Positions 8,899-16,221 of a DNA stretch of 64,000 bases are shown in pieces. This DNA is from Claveliimonas bilis. GTDB lineage: Bacteria > Bacillota > Clostridia > Lachnospirales > Lachnospiraceae. Made by a program: the position numbers and the translations under genes. The stretch's first letter is position 1. Every line of letters begins with the position of its first letter. The stretch lies in the NCBI RefSeq assembly GCF_020892095.1, contig NZ_AP024845.1:1240001-1304000 (forward strand), given 5' to 3'. Under the pieces are notes generated by a model. It had not been told where the DNA came from and did no database searches. It worked only from the letters and a program-made list of their open reading frames with translations.

Positions 8899-10111
8899 CT
8901 ACTGCCTCCGCAAGTTCACGGTAATACCGTTCCTCTCCAAAATGGTTCGCGCTGTTTTCATAACGATGGGGAGCCTTATCCTGGTCATAAGAAAGAAACG
9001 CGTCCCGGATATTTTTTTCAAAGGAATCTCCCCGCTCAAAAAATATTTTGTTGCTGTAATTCGCAGAATATTCCGGAATCCCTCCTGCTTTTGACAACAA
9101 AAGGAAATTTCCCATTGACATTCCTTCCAGTACAGTAAGCGGAGCCGGATCATCCATAATAGACGGTACGATCTGTGCGTCTGCCATCACATGATACTTT
9201 GCAACATCCTCATGGTTAATATATCCTGTCAGGATGATACTCTCCGGAGACTGTGCCGCCTCCTTTTTGACCGCCCTGTAATAATAAGACTCTTTATCCG
9301 ATCCCGAACTGGCTGATCCGACAATAAACAGGCGGGATTTATGCCGAAGGCGCGGCAATACAGCGCGAAATGCCCTGGTCATTTCCAGCACTCCCTTTTC
9401 CGGACTCACACGCCCCGCAAACAGATATATCGTCTCTTCCTCACCAACATGGTATCTGTCACGCATTTGTTCCCGAAGGCTCTGCCGTTCTTCTGTCGAG
9501 TACGTCCACCCTCTTATACCATTTGTGACCTTTACAATTTCCGTATTCCGCAATTGGGGAACAGTCTGGTACAGATGGTCTTTCACATAATCACTGACTG
9601 CCAGTATCTTCCTGCAGCGGGCAAGATAAGGGATCATCTCCTCATTATCCACCAGATTGCTGTGCATGTGATACATACATTTGCGCTCAAACTCTTCCCC
9701 CATTACTTCAGACAGTTTTTCAAGCAGGGACATGTTGTTTTCCACGATCACCGCATCATATGCTTTTAAATCCAGCGTTTCCGTAATCTTCTTTATATAA
9801 TGTCTGTTCCGGAAACAGTACTGCCGAAACATACTTCTCCAGTCCTTCTCTATTCTGTCAACATAGAGATAATACATCTTATCTGCAAGGGAAAGATAAA
9901 ACGGCGTCCTGAAGTAATAATATTTCACGCCCTTCGTTTTTGCTTTTATTTCCCTTCCCTTAAACACACAGCTCGCAACAGAAATCTCATATCTGTCTTC
10001 TTTCGCATTATTTTCCGTAAATGTATCGATCAGTTCTTCAACGGCTCCGCCTTTGTTCGCCGGTATCGGAAAAATACCCGCCGAGATAAACAATACTTTT
10101 TTCCGCCTCAT
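8888..10111 (-). CDS. Glycosyltransferase family 4 (GT-B fold)
   Basis: A 407-residue GT-B glycosyltransferase. The N-terminal MRRKKVLFISAGIFPIP with a nearby glycine stretch is the acceptor domain. The C-terminal half has the family signatures LFAGRVSPEKGVLEM, LTGYINHEDVAKYH, and PAPLTVLEGMSMG, where the Glu of the E(x7)E-like motif binds the nucleotide sugar. It should add a sugar with retention of configuration. The ATG at 10111 overlaps the upstream stop (ATATGAG), which is why I prefer it to longer readings. Confidence 0.88.
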   Translation of the reverse strand: MRRKKVLFISAGIFPIPANKGGAVEELIDTFTENNAKEDRYEISVASCVFKGREIKAKTKGVKYYYFRTPFYLSLADKMYYLYVDRIEKDWRSMFRQYCFRNRHYIKKITETLDLKAYDAVIVENNMSLLEKLSEVMGEEFERKCMYHMHSNLVDNEEMIPYLARCRKILAVSDYVKDHLYQTVPQLRNTEIVKVTNGIRGWTYSTEERQSLREQMRDRYHVGEEETIYLFAGRVSPEKGVLEMTRAFRAVLPRLRHKSRLFIVGSASSGSDKESYYYRAVKKEAAQSPESIILTGYINHEDVAKYHVMADAQIVPSIMDDPAPLTVLEGMSMGNFLLLSKAGGIPEYSANYSNKIFFERGDSFEKNIRDAFLSYDQDKAPHRYENSANHFGEERYYRELAEAVDVS

Positions 10112-10968
10112 ATGTTGATCACACCACACTTCACGCTTCCGTAATATTTCCCTGCCAAATGGCATATGATTTCAACGACAAAAAGCCAGCTGTATGTTTC
10201 ACCTTTAAAAATTCCCTTTATATTAGAAACCAGGGCTTTATATAAAGTTTTGTCTATACTGACTCTATTATTTGAATATACTTTTTGAAGTTTGGAACTT
10301 GAAATACCGTTTCTGAAGCTCTTCTTACAGATTCCTTTCAGAGTTCTCGGAGAGTGTGCCGTAATCTTTGCCGAAGGCACATATTTCAGTTTTGCCCCTT
10401 GCTCCAATGCTCTCCAGCATATATCTATATCTTCCGCATTGTTGGCAAAAAAGTTACTGAATCCTTTTATCCGGCACAGGAGAGAACGTCTGTATGCACA
10501 GCTTGCTGTAATAAACGCTGTATTCAATGTTTTATCCTGCACATAATAAGGCTCGTCTCCATATGACATCAAAATCTGAAGGGATAGACGTCCCCAAAAT
10601 TCCTCGTATTTATTATCCGACTTAGCGGGTCTGATGTAAGTGCCCAGTCCGTCAATGTCATCCTCTTCAAATGCTTTTCGTATCTCTTTTAACCAGTCTT
10701 TATCGGGAATGCAGTCCGCATCAATAAAGGCAATAATATCTCCTTTCGCTCTTTTTATCCCTGCATTTCTCCCGCCGGCAGCATGTCTTTTTTTATTTTC
10801 AACTACAATTGCACCGTATTTTTTTGCAATCTGCTCTGTACGGTCCGTGGACATCCCATCTGAGACAATAATTTCGTAAGGCTTTTCTGTTCCATCTGCC
10901 AATGCCTTCAAACACCGTCCGATACATTTTTCCTCATTATAAACAGGAATTACAACTGAGATCCTCAT
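10108..10968 (-). CDS. Glycosyltransferase family 2
   Basis: A 286-residue GT2 enzyme: VVIPVYNEEKCIGRCL at the N-terminus, VSDGMSTDRT, the metal-binding FIDADC (Asp 83 to Asp 85) and NNAEDIDICWRA as the catalytic region. It should transfer a sugar from a nucleotide donor with inversion. One hydrophobic stretch near the C-terminus (about 255-275) could touch the membrane. The 17-base gap to the upstream ligase gene and the coupled stop-start with the GT4 gene place it firmly in the operon. Confidence 0.88.
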   Translation of the reverse strand: MRISVVIPVYNEEKCIGRCLKALADGTEKPYEIIVSDGMSTDRTEQIAKKYGAIVVENKKRHAAGGRNAGIKRAKGDIIAFIDADCIPDKDWLKEIRKAFEEDDIDGLGTYIRPAKSDNKYEEFWGRLSLQILMSYGDEPYYVQDKTLNTAFITASCAYRRSLLCRIKGFSNFFANNAEDIDICWRALEQGAKLKYVPSAKITAHSPRTLKGICKKSFRNGISSSKLQKVYSNNRVSIDKTLYKALVSNIKGIFKGETYSWLFVVEIICHLAGKYYGSVKCGVINI

Positions 10969-10985
10969 ACTTTTCTCCTCATATC

Positions 10986-12176
10986 TTAACCATTTTCTTT
11001 TATAAACCTTATCGCATGCCCATCATACGCAAGCTTTTCTTTCGGGACAAACTCTATTGCCACCTCATTCATGAACAATTCATCTATTTCTTTCTTCATC
11101 CCCGGCGAAACGCTGTAACCATCCCTCTTCTCAAGTACCACTTTGATCCGGTTTCCTTTTTCCTGCAGGGCACGGTATTCTCCTTCAAAACCATACTTGA
11201 ACAGACATTCTTCCAGCATACGTGGGAAAACATACTGCCCCTTGATCTCCAGACAGTCCGCCAGCCTTCCTTTATAGCGGAATCTTGGAAGATCTCTGCC
11301 GCAGCGGCACGGAGATGTATCCACTGCAATGTAATCATCTGTCCAATACCGAAGGATCGGGAAGCCCTTATCCCACAGGGTCGTATACACTGCAACTCCA
11401 TACTCTCCCGGCTCTACAGGCATATGGGTAACCGGATCCAGAACTTCGATCAGCAGATATTTGTCCAGATAGTGCAGCCCGTCCTGATAGCGGCATTCCC
11501 CGGCCATGGGCCCAAATACTTCGCTCATGCCAAACATACTGTAACAGCTGGCTCCCCACATTTTTTCAATAAACTTCCTGCGCCCTTCCGTCAGAAACCC
11601 GCCGCCCAGAAGCAGCATTCTCACATTGGATTCCCCGGCGCTTTTCACGTACTGCGGATTGTCTGCGATCGAACACACCACACTTGGCCTTGTTGCAATA
11701 ATTGTAATCGGCAGAGCTTCTACAAAATCGATCATATTATCCGGAGAGGGCTCCGGACAATTCACATATCCGCTTCCCATGGTCGTAAACTGCCACATCA
11801 TTGAGTGAGCCATAACTCCCGTATCAACCGGAGCAAATACTCCTCCGAGGTCCCTTTCATTTACCCCGAGCTCACTGTAGAATGCTTTCACAAATTCATT
11901 GTAAACTTTTTTATCCTTCTTACTATATACATAAAAAGTTTTGCTGCCTGTTGTGCCGCTGCTTGAGAAAATGCCGTAGACGTCTTTTGTCGTTGCCGAC
12001 GTTCTATCGAATGGCTTTGTGTTTCTCAGATCATCCTTGTACATAAACGGAATTTTTGAAAAATTTTCATAACTTTCAAAATCCTGCGCCCCGGAAATCT
12101 TGTCTGCGTAAAACGGCTGCGAGAAAATGCCGTCCTGGTACAGTTTCATCAACTTTTTCATTTCTTTTTCATACAT
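10986..12176 (-). CDS. PaaK/CapK-like adenylate-forming ligase
   Basis: A 396-residue member of the phenylacetate-CoA ligase / LuxE-like branch of adenylate-forming enzymes. The phosphate-binding SSSGTTGSK is at 71-79; YSMFGMSEV and TLWDKGFPILRYWTDD are later core motifs. Such enzymes activate a carboxylic acid with ATP and pass the acyl group to CoA, a thiol or another acceptor. CapK-type relatives are found in capsule clusters. Here it may supply an acyl or aryl group for the product, possibly the acceptor of the prenyltransferase. A GGGGGG site precedes the ATG at 12176. Acid unknown. Confidence 0.82.
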   Translation of the reverse strand: MYEKEMKKLMKLYQDGIFSQPFYADKISGAQDFESYENFSKIPFMYKDDLRNTKPFDRTSATTKDVYGIFSSSGTTGSKTFYVYSKKDKKVYNEFVKAFYSELGVNERDLGGVFAPVDTGVMAHSMMWQFTTMGSGYVNCPEPSPDNMIDFVEALPITIIATRPSVVCSIADNPQYVKSAGESNVRMLLLGGGFLTEGRRKFIEKMWGASCYSMFGMSEVFGPMAGECRYQDGLHYLDKYLLIEVLDPVTHMPVEPGEYGVAVYTTLWDKGFPILRYWTDDYIAVDTSPCRCGRDLPRFRYKGRLADCLEIKGQYVFPRMLEECLFKYGFEGEYRALQEKGNRIKVVLEKRDGYSVSPGMKKEIDELFMNEVAIEFVPKEKLAYDGHAIRFIKENG

Positions 12177-12211
12177 AGAAATTTCCCCCCTGCTTTTTCC
12201 GCACAAATTTT

Positions 12212-13324
12212 CTATAATAAGAAGACTATGAGGGCTGCGATGCCCATCAACAGCAGCAGCTGCAGCCATGTATTGTAAGAGCCTATTTCCAGCATACCGT
12301 TGTACTGTCCCATATAGTAGATCATCTGTTTCCGGATATCCGAAAACTGTCCGGTTACCGCACATCTTTTTAAATAGGCAAAATCGCTGTCATGAATTAA
12401 CATCTGCGCTACAAACTGCTGGCATAAAGTCGCCTTCTTCTCCCTGGAAAGGCGGTTCACCAGATGAGACATCACGATATTTTCCACGAGGAAAACCAGC
12501 GGGATTCCTGCCAATACCCACCATTTCCCGGAGGCAATGGCTGCCAGCACAAGGAAGAGAGCATATATGATATACAGCATACTTCTTTTCGGCAGGACCA
12601 CGTCCCCTCTGTCCGGGTGCTTATGGATCAGATCACAGTCTGCTGTCCCGTAGAAGTTAAGCCGGCGGAACATGGCTTTCACCGGAATCCAGGTCTTTTT
12701 GCTGTGATAGACAAGCGCTTCCGCCGCCGCGTTGATCTCATATCCTTTTTCACAGATCTTCATACCCAGATCCACGTCTTCTCCTGCCGGTCTTTTAAAT
12801 GTCTCATCAAATCCCTCTACTTCCAGGAAAACCTGTCTGCGGACAGAAAAATTTGCAGTCACACCCCATTCCACTTTCGGAAGAAACCTGGGCAGATAGA
12901 AACAGGTTAAAAAAGGTGTTGCTTCAATCGCCTTCCAAAACCAGGTGTCTTCCCCTACGAACTCTAATGGGCCTGCAACTGCAGCAATTTTTTCATCTGT
13001 ATATTTTTCCGCATATCTTTCTATGATATGTTCTGTACAAATACAGTCCGAATCCAGAAACAGTACAACATCATTCTTAGCCTGCAAAACTCCGTAATTT
13101 CTTTTTGCAGAAACACTGTTCTCATAAAAAATGTATTTACAGTCATGCTCCCTGCATACGGCCTGAACTGCTTCGCTTTCTTCCGGAATGCTGTCGTCAA
13201 CGATCAGTACTTCACAGTCTCCGGAATAGTTTTTCCTTGCGACATCTATACTCTCTATCAGCTCCGTCAGTAACCGGACTCTGCTTTTTGTCGCCACAAC
13301 AATACTGAAACTTATACGATCCAT
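12212..13324 (-). CDS. Glycosyltransferase family 2 with C-terminal membrane segments
   Basis: A 370-residue GT2 enzyme with FSIVVATKSR at the N-terminus, metal-binding FLDSDC (Asp 91, Asp 93), and PAGEDVDLGMKI as catalytic region. Two hydrophobic pieces around 250-285 and one at the extreme C-terminus (LQLLLLMGIAALIVFLL) should anchor it in the cytoplasmic membrane, fitting a lipid-linked acceptor. It resembles the gene just upstream in length and layout, so the pair may be a duplication with different sugar specificity. Confidence 0.87.
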   Translation of the reverse strand: MDRISFSIVVATKSRVRLLTELIESIDVARKNYSGDCEVLIVDDSIPEESEAVQAVCREHDCKYIFYENSVSAKRNYGVLQAKNDVVLFLDSDCICTEHIIERYAEKYTDEKIAAVAGPLEFVGEDTWFWKAIEATPFLTCFYLPRFLPKVEWGVTANFSVRRQVFLEVEGFDETFKRPAGEDVDLGMKICEKGYEINAAAEALVYHSKKTWIPVKAMFRRLNFYGTADCDLIHKHPDRGDVVLPKRSMLYIIYALFLVLAAIASGKWWVLAGIPLVFLVENIVMSHLVNRLSREKKATLCQQFVAQMLIHDSDFAYLKRCAVTGQFSDIRKQMIYYMGQYNGMLEIGSYNTWLQLLLLMGIAALIVFLL

Positions 13325-13346
13325 CTTCTTCTATATCCTTTCACTA

Positions 13347-14471
13347 CTACACAATAAAACGGTAAAAGATCATGGCAATGATAAGAATAAAAATCGAGTC
13401 ATAATAAAGCCATATTTTCTTTACGCTGTTCTGATAATCTGATTTTATATGATATATTCCAAAATACTGCCCTTTGAAAGCAAGAGAAAAATCCAGATGC
13501 CTGATGGAATTTACCATTCTCCAAAATCTGTATTTCCCCTGCTGGAACATGGCAATTGTCCAGAAAAAAATATTTGCCTTCCCATTGCAGGACACATAAT
13601 GTCTATACATCATAAAATATAAAAGCAGATACCACGCCAGCAGAAACAGGATCGGCACACAGGATCCTTTGATAAGCGCCATGATTCCCAGTACGCCTGT
13701 CACAAGCGCTGCCACATCGCCTGTCATCGGCAGCCTCCTGTGAACCAGTTCCGGATATCGTTTCAAAATATGATATTCCATCGTCCCCCAGCGTTTTGCT
13801 CTGTCATTTACCGCTTTGCGTGTATTCCATGTTTCCCTTGAATGATAAGTGACCGCCCCGGGCGTTGTTTTGATCAGATTACCGGCTTTTGTATAACGGT
13901 AAGTCATATCAAGATCGTCTCCGCCAAGCTTGAATGGAAAATTCTCTTCAAATTTTCCTATCTTAATTAATTCATCCCTGCGGAAAGCAACATTATTTCC
14001 GATCGTCCATGACACAAACGGCATAAACTTTGCAAAACCGAAAGAATCCAGAAAGGAGGTATGTTCTATTACATGCCACCAGAATTTCTTTTTTCCGACA
14101 AACTCCGTCAGTCCGAAAGAACCTGTAATCTTCGGATTCGATTCACCTTCCTTCAGTGTAGCCGCGTGGCTTTTCAAAAGCCCCGGCCCTACCGTAACAT
14201 CGGAATCGATAAACAATATGTACTCATACCCGGCCAGGTCAATTCCTTTGTTTCTTTTCTTTCGGACACTGTCATCCCCTTCTATATACTGTGCATCATA
14301 TTTTTCACACGATGCCATAATGGCCGCCTTTTCTTCTCCTTTACTGCTGTCTACTATGAGTACTTCTGTCTCTCCCAGATCATAATTTTTTCGTTCTTCA
14401 TACAGCGATTCCAATAAGGCATCCACTAATTTTGACCTGTTCCATGTTGGAACGACAATCGAAAAGTCCAT
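13347..14471 (-). CDS. Glycosyltransferase family 2 with C-terminal membrane segments
   Basis: A 374-residue GT2 enzyme: SIVVPTWNRS at the start, FIDSDV (Asp 89, Asp 91) for the metal-nucleotide sugar, and FKLGGDDLDMTYRY as catalytic region. Hydrophobic segments around 250-290 and at the C-terminus (IWLYYDSIFILIIAMIFY) place it at the membrane. It starts 3 bases after the stop of the regulator gene, so it is the first enzyme gene of the operon. Donor and acceptor sugars are not evident. Confidence 0.87.
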   Translation of the reverse strand: MDFSIVVPTWNRSKLVDALLESLYEERKNYDLGETEVLIVDSSKGEEKAAIMASCEKYDAQYIEGDDSVRKKRNKGIDLAGYEYILFIDSDVTVGPGLLKSHAATLKEGESNPKITGSFGLTEFVGKKKFWWHVIEHTSFLDSFGFAKFMPFVSWTIGNNVAFRRDELIKIGKFEENFPFKLGGDDLDMTYRYTKAGNLIKTTPGAVTYHSRETWNTRKAVNDRAKRWGTMEYHILKRYPELVHRRLPMTGDVAALVTGVLGIMALIKGSCVPILFLLAWYLLLYFMMYRHYVSCNGKANIFFWTIAMFQQGKYRFWRMVNSIRHLDFSLAFKGQYFGIYHIKSDYQNSVKKIWLYYDSIFILIIAMIFYRFIV

Positions 14472-14474
14472 AAA

Positions 14475-14768
14475 CTATTTTTCCCCCCTCTTTTCAGCCA
14501 GCCATTGCTTTATTTCCGCATAAGGAATATCTAATCTCCTTAAATATTCGACTGAACTGTGATCTAATGAGAAAACAAACATAATCGCCAGAAAGGTGGT
14601 CCATTTCATCTCACTTTTTCCACTCTCGATATTGGTAACCGTCTGCCGGCTCACCCCGATAATATCTCCCAGATCCTTTTGCGTTAAATTGTTTATTTTT
14701 CTCAATACAGGCAATTCCTTGCTTAATATTTCTGTACATCTCTTTAGCAGTTCTTCTTTTTTATGCAT
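14475..14768 (-). CDS. XRE-family HTH transcriptional regulator
   Basis: A 97-residue protein with a Cro/C1-type helix-turn-helix at about 25-50 (NLTQKDLGDIIGVSRQTVTN) and a short C-terminal helix-rich tail that could dimerise. It is the first gene of the operon and sits 94 bases behind a promoter whose -10 lies in a perfect palindrome, so autoregulation of the whole cluster is the simple reading. What releases or triggers it is unknown. Confidence 0.88.
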   Translation of the reverse strand: MHKKEELLKRCTEILSKELPVLRKINNLTQKDLGDIIGVSRQTVTNIESGKSEMKWTTFLAIMFVFSLDHSSVEYLRRLDIPYAEIKQWLAEKRGEK

Positions 14769-14810
14769 AGAATTTCCTTTCCTTTTTCCTGATGCAGGTT
14801 ACAAATGAGG

Positions 14811-14842
14811 CATCCTGACCGGAGCACAGTTAAGATGCCTGC
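14811..14842 (-). other. Leader stem-loop in 5' untranslated region
   Basis: On the minus strand the leader between promoter and regulator gene contains the arms AGGCATC and GATGCCT, 7 bp with a loop of about 18 bases. No T-run follows, so it is not an intrinsic terminator. It may protect the mRNA or mark a control point; it could also be chance. Confidence 0.35.
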
Positions 14843-14858
14843 GTTGTCAGTTCTATTA

Positions 14859-14876
14859 ATTATCATATATGATAAT
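14859..14876. promoter_or_regulatory. 18-bp palindromic operator candidate over the -10
   Basis: ATTATCATATATGATAAT is a perfect palindrome and contains the -10 hexamer of the operon promoter. A dimeric XRE repressor bound here would block RNA polymerase. The link to the neighbouring regulator is inference from position. Confidence 0.6.
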
Positions 14877-14890
14877 ATCGATTTTTTCAA
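14862..14890 (-). promoter_or_regulatory. Sigma-70 promoter of the prenyl/glycosyl operon
   Basis: On the minus strand TTGAAA (14885-14890) and TATGAT (14862-14867) are separated by 17 bases, close to the vegetative consensus. It points at the XRE gene and the 13 genes behind it. Confidence 0.75.
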
Positions 14891-14992
14891 CATTTCGATA
14901 AATTTTTTATCATTTTTCCCATTATATTTTGCTATTTTGAAAAATTTTTTATCGTTATACTATTCAGACACAGACGCGCGCCCATACCTGTG

Positions 14993-15027
14993 AAAAGCTC
15001 ACCGAGGTTTTTCCTTACTCCGTGAGC
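14993..15027 (-). terminator. Possible terminator hairpin
   Basis: GCTCAC (14997-15002) pairs with GTGAGC (15022-15027), extended by a GAG/CTC pairing after one mismatch. On the minus strand it is followed by TTTT. It could have ended transcription from the broken minus-strand gene at 15361-15468. The surrounding 14880-15120 stretch is AT-rich and otherwise holds no gene. Confidence 0.4.
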
Positions 15028-15121
15028 CTGTCCATATGCTTAAACTGGAAAATATATACAAATCTAAATGTATTTTCCCCATACATTCCGCATATGATAA
15101 CAAAGAACGGAATTTGCGGGA

Positions 15122-15150
15122 TTGACTTTTCAAGCCAGTTTTGCTATATT
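15122..15150 (+). promoter_or_regulatory. Promoter of the AbiF-like RNA/gene remnant
   Basis: TTGACT (15122-15127) and TATATT (15145-15150) with a 17-base spacer, directly before the structured RNA. Confidence 0.7.
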
Positions 15151-15156
15151 TAGTTC

Positions 15157-15225
15157 AGTGATCGTGTTGCGGAAACTTGCGAAGCCCGTGACCGGGGGAG
15201 AACCTGCGGGTCTCTCCCTCTTTTT
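15157..15225 (+). ncRNA. Structured RNA upstream of abiF remnant (putative antitoxin RNA)
   Basis: Between the promoter and the Abi_2 start codon lies a compact, GC-rich stretch in an AT-rich setting. It holds a small CCCG/CGGG hairpin and then a terminator-like stem, GGGAGA (15196-15201) with TCTCCC (15213-15218), followed by CTCTTTTT. AbiF-type HEPN toxins are known to be preceded by a small structured RNA that acts as antitoxin, and this one has the right place and size. The identification rests on context; the toxin gene behind it is broken. Confidence 0.55.
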
Positions 15226-15244
15226 ATTTCAAGGAGATTTTACT

Positions 15245-15364
15245 ATGCCGTCACAAAAGATATTTTCTACTTTTGACGAACAGATTGAGCTTTTAAAGTC
15301 AGAAAAGCATTTAGTAATTACAGATGAAACATATGCAAAAGATGTGCTGATGCGGATTGGTTAT
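15245..15364 (+). pseudogene. abiF: AbiF/Abi_2 family protein, 5' fragment only
   Basis: After AAGGAG comes an ATG and 40 codons (MPSQKIFSTFDEQIELLKSE to VLMRIGY) that match the start of Abi_2 family proteins, where RIGYY opens the next helix. The reading frame then runs into unrelated sequence that belongs to a gene on the other strand and stops at 15523. The HEPN catalytic region, expected further downstream, is absent. This is a deletion remnant of an abortive-infection toxin and cannot be active. Confidence 0.7.
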
Positions 15365-15468
15365 ACATCAAAAGTTTTAAAAAAAGTTACCATTGGATTT
15401 GGCGCTTTCATCCAAAGTTCATACGCCGCAGCACGTTTAGTGTCCTTGGGATTTATTTCTTTCGGCAT
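15361..15468 (-). pseudogene. Truncated 5' fragment, acetyltransferase-like (uncertain)
   Basis: On the minus strand a full start signal is preserved: promoter at 15500-15528, GGAGG at 15474-15478, ATG at 15468, then 35 codons beginning MPKEINPKDTKRAAAYELW and including NPMVTFFKTFDV. It ends exactly at the break point with the Abi_2 fragment. The residues recall the N-terminus of CatA-like O-acetyltransferases, but 35 residues are too few to be sure. A deletion evidently removed the rest of both genes. Confidence 0.5.
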
Positions 15469-15499
15469 ACTAACCTCCATAAATACAAGTGATGTCTCA

Positions 15500-15528
15500 A
15501 TTATAGCAAGTCCAATCTTTTAATACAA
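15500..15528 (-). promoter_or_regulatory. Promoter of the truncated minus-strand gene
   Basis: On the minus strand TTGTAT (15523-15528) and TATAAT (15500-15505) are 17 bases apart, upstream of GGAGG and the ATG at 15468. Confidence 0.6.
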
Positions 15529-15680
15529 TCTCTTATCATATGTCAATCCCGTTTTTAGTTTGCATTGCTGCCCAGACATTTTTGCAAATGATAAACATAA
15601 CCCTATTTTCATTTACATTTTAATTAGCATAGACTAAAATAATAGTTGTATCTTGTAAAATTTGTTATAGGAGGGATTGT

Positions 15681-16172
15681 GTGTTTTTCTGGTATAAAAA
15701 ACGAGATTTTTCAGGACAATCTGCTTCATCACGGATTATCCGTCATTTCGTTTTCGGTGTGCTGCTTTTGGTTATTGTAGGAGGCATTATCTTCTTTTTT
15801 GCAAACAAAAGCCAGATTATCGGAATAGAAGAACTGAAAGAGCTTTCTGTGGAAGAAGGAAGCAAGTATTACACCAATGGAGATTATGGAGCAACAATAA
15901 CAATTGACGGAATAACCGCTTCCGTTTTTGAGTGTGAATCAATCACAGAAGCCTCAAAGCTTTTTGAACAGTACTGTGCAGAATACCCGGAAGATGATGC
16001 GGACACGACACAGAACATTGATTTTGGCGATATGTATTGCAAATATTCTGCTTCTGGAAGTGACGGAGTGCTGATTGCAGTGCGAATGAATGAACGTGTG
16101 GCAGCCGTAACAACAGATGATATTTCCAAAGAAGAGGAAGCAAAAACAATATTTGAAAAAATCGTAAAATAA
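15681..16172 (+). CDS. Small membrane-anchored protein, unknown function
   Basis: A 163-residue protein from a GTG start with GGAGGG seven bases before it. It has a basic N-terminus, one membrane segment at about 25-45 (FVFGVLLLVIVGGIIFFFA), and an extracytoplasmic domain of about 115 residues rich in Asp and Glu. I do not recognise the domain. It lies 49 bases before the large secreted protease gene on the same strand, so the two may be co-transcribed; a chaperone, inhibitor or anchor role would be guesswork. Confidence 0.7.
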   Translation: MFFWYKKRDFSGQSASSRIIRHFVFGVLLLVIVGGIIFFFANKSQIIGIEELKELSVEEGSKYYTNGDYGATITIDGITASVFECESITEASKLFEQYCAEYPEDDADTTQNIDFGDMYCKYSASGSDGVLIAVRMNERVAAVTTDDISKEEEAKTIFEKIVK

Positions 16173-16221
16173 AAACCGATATAAGCATTATATTGTAGTA
16201 GAAAGGAGAAATGAGAGTTTT

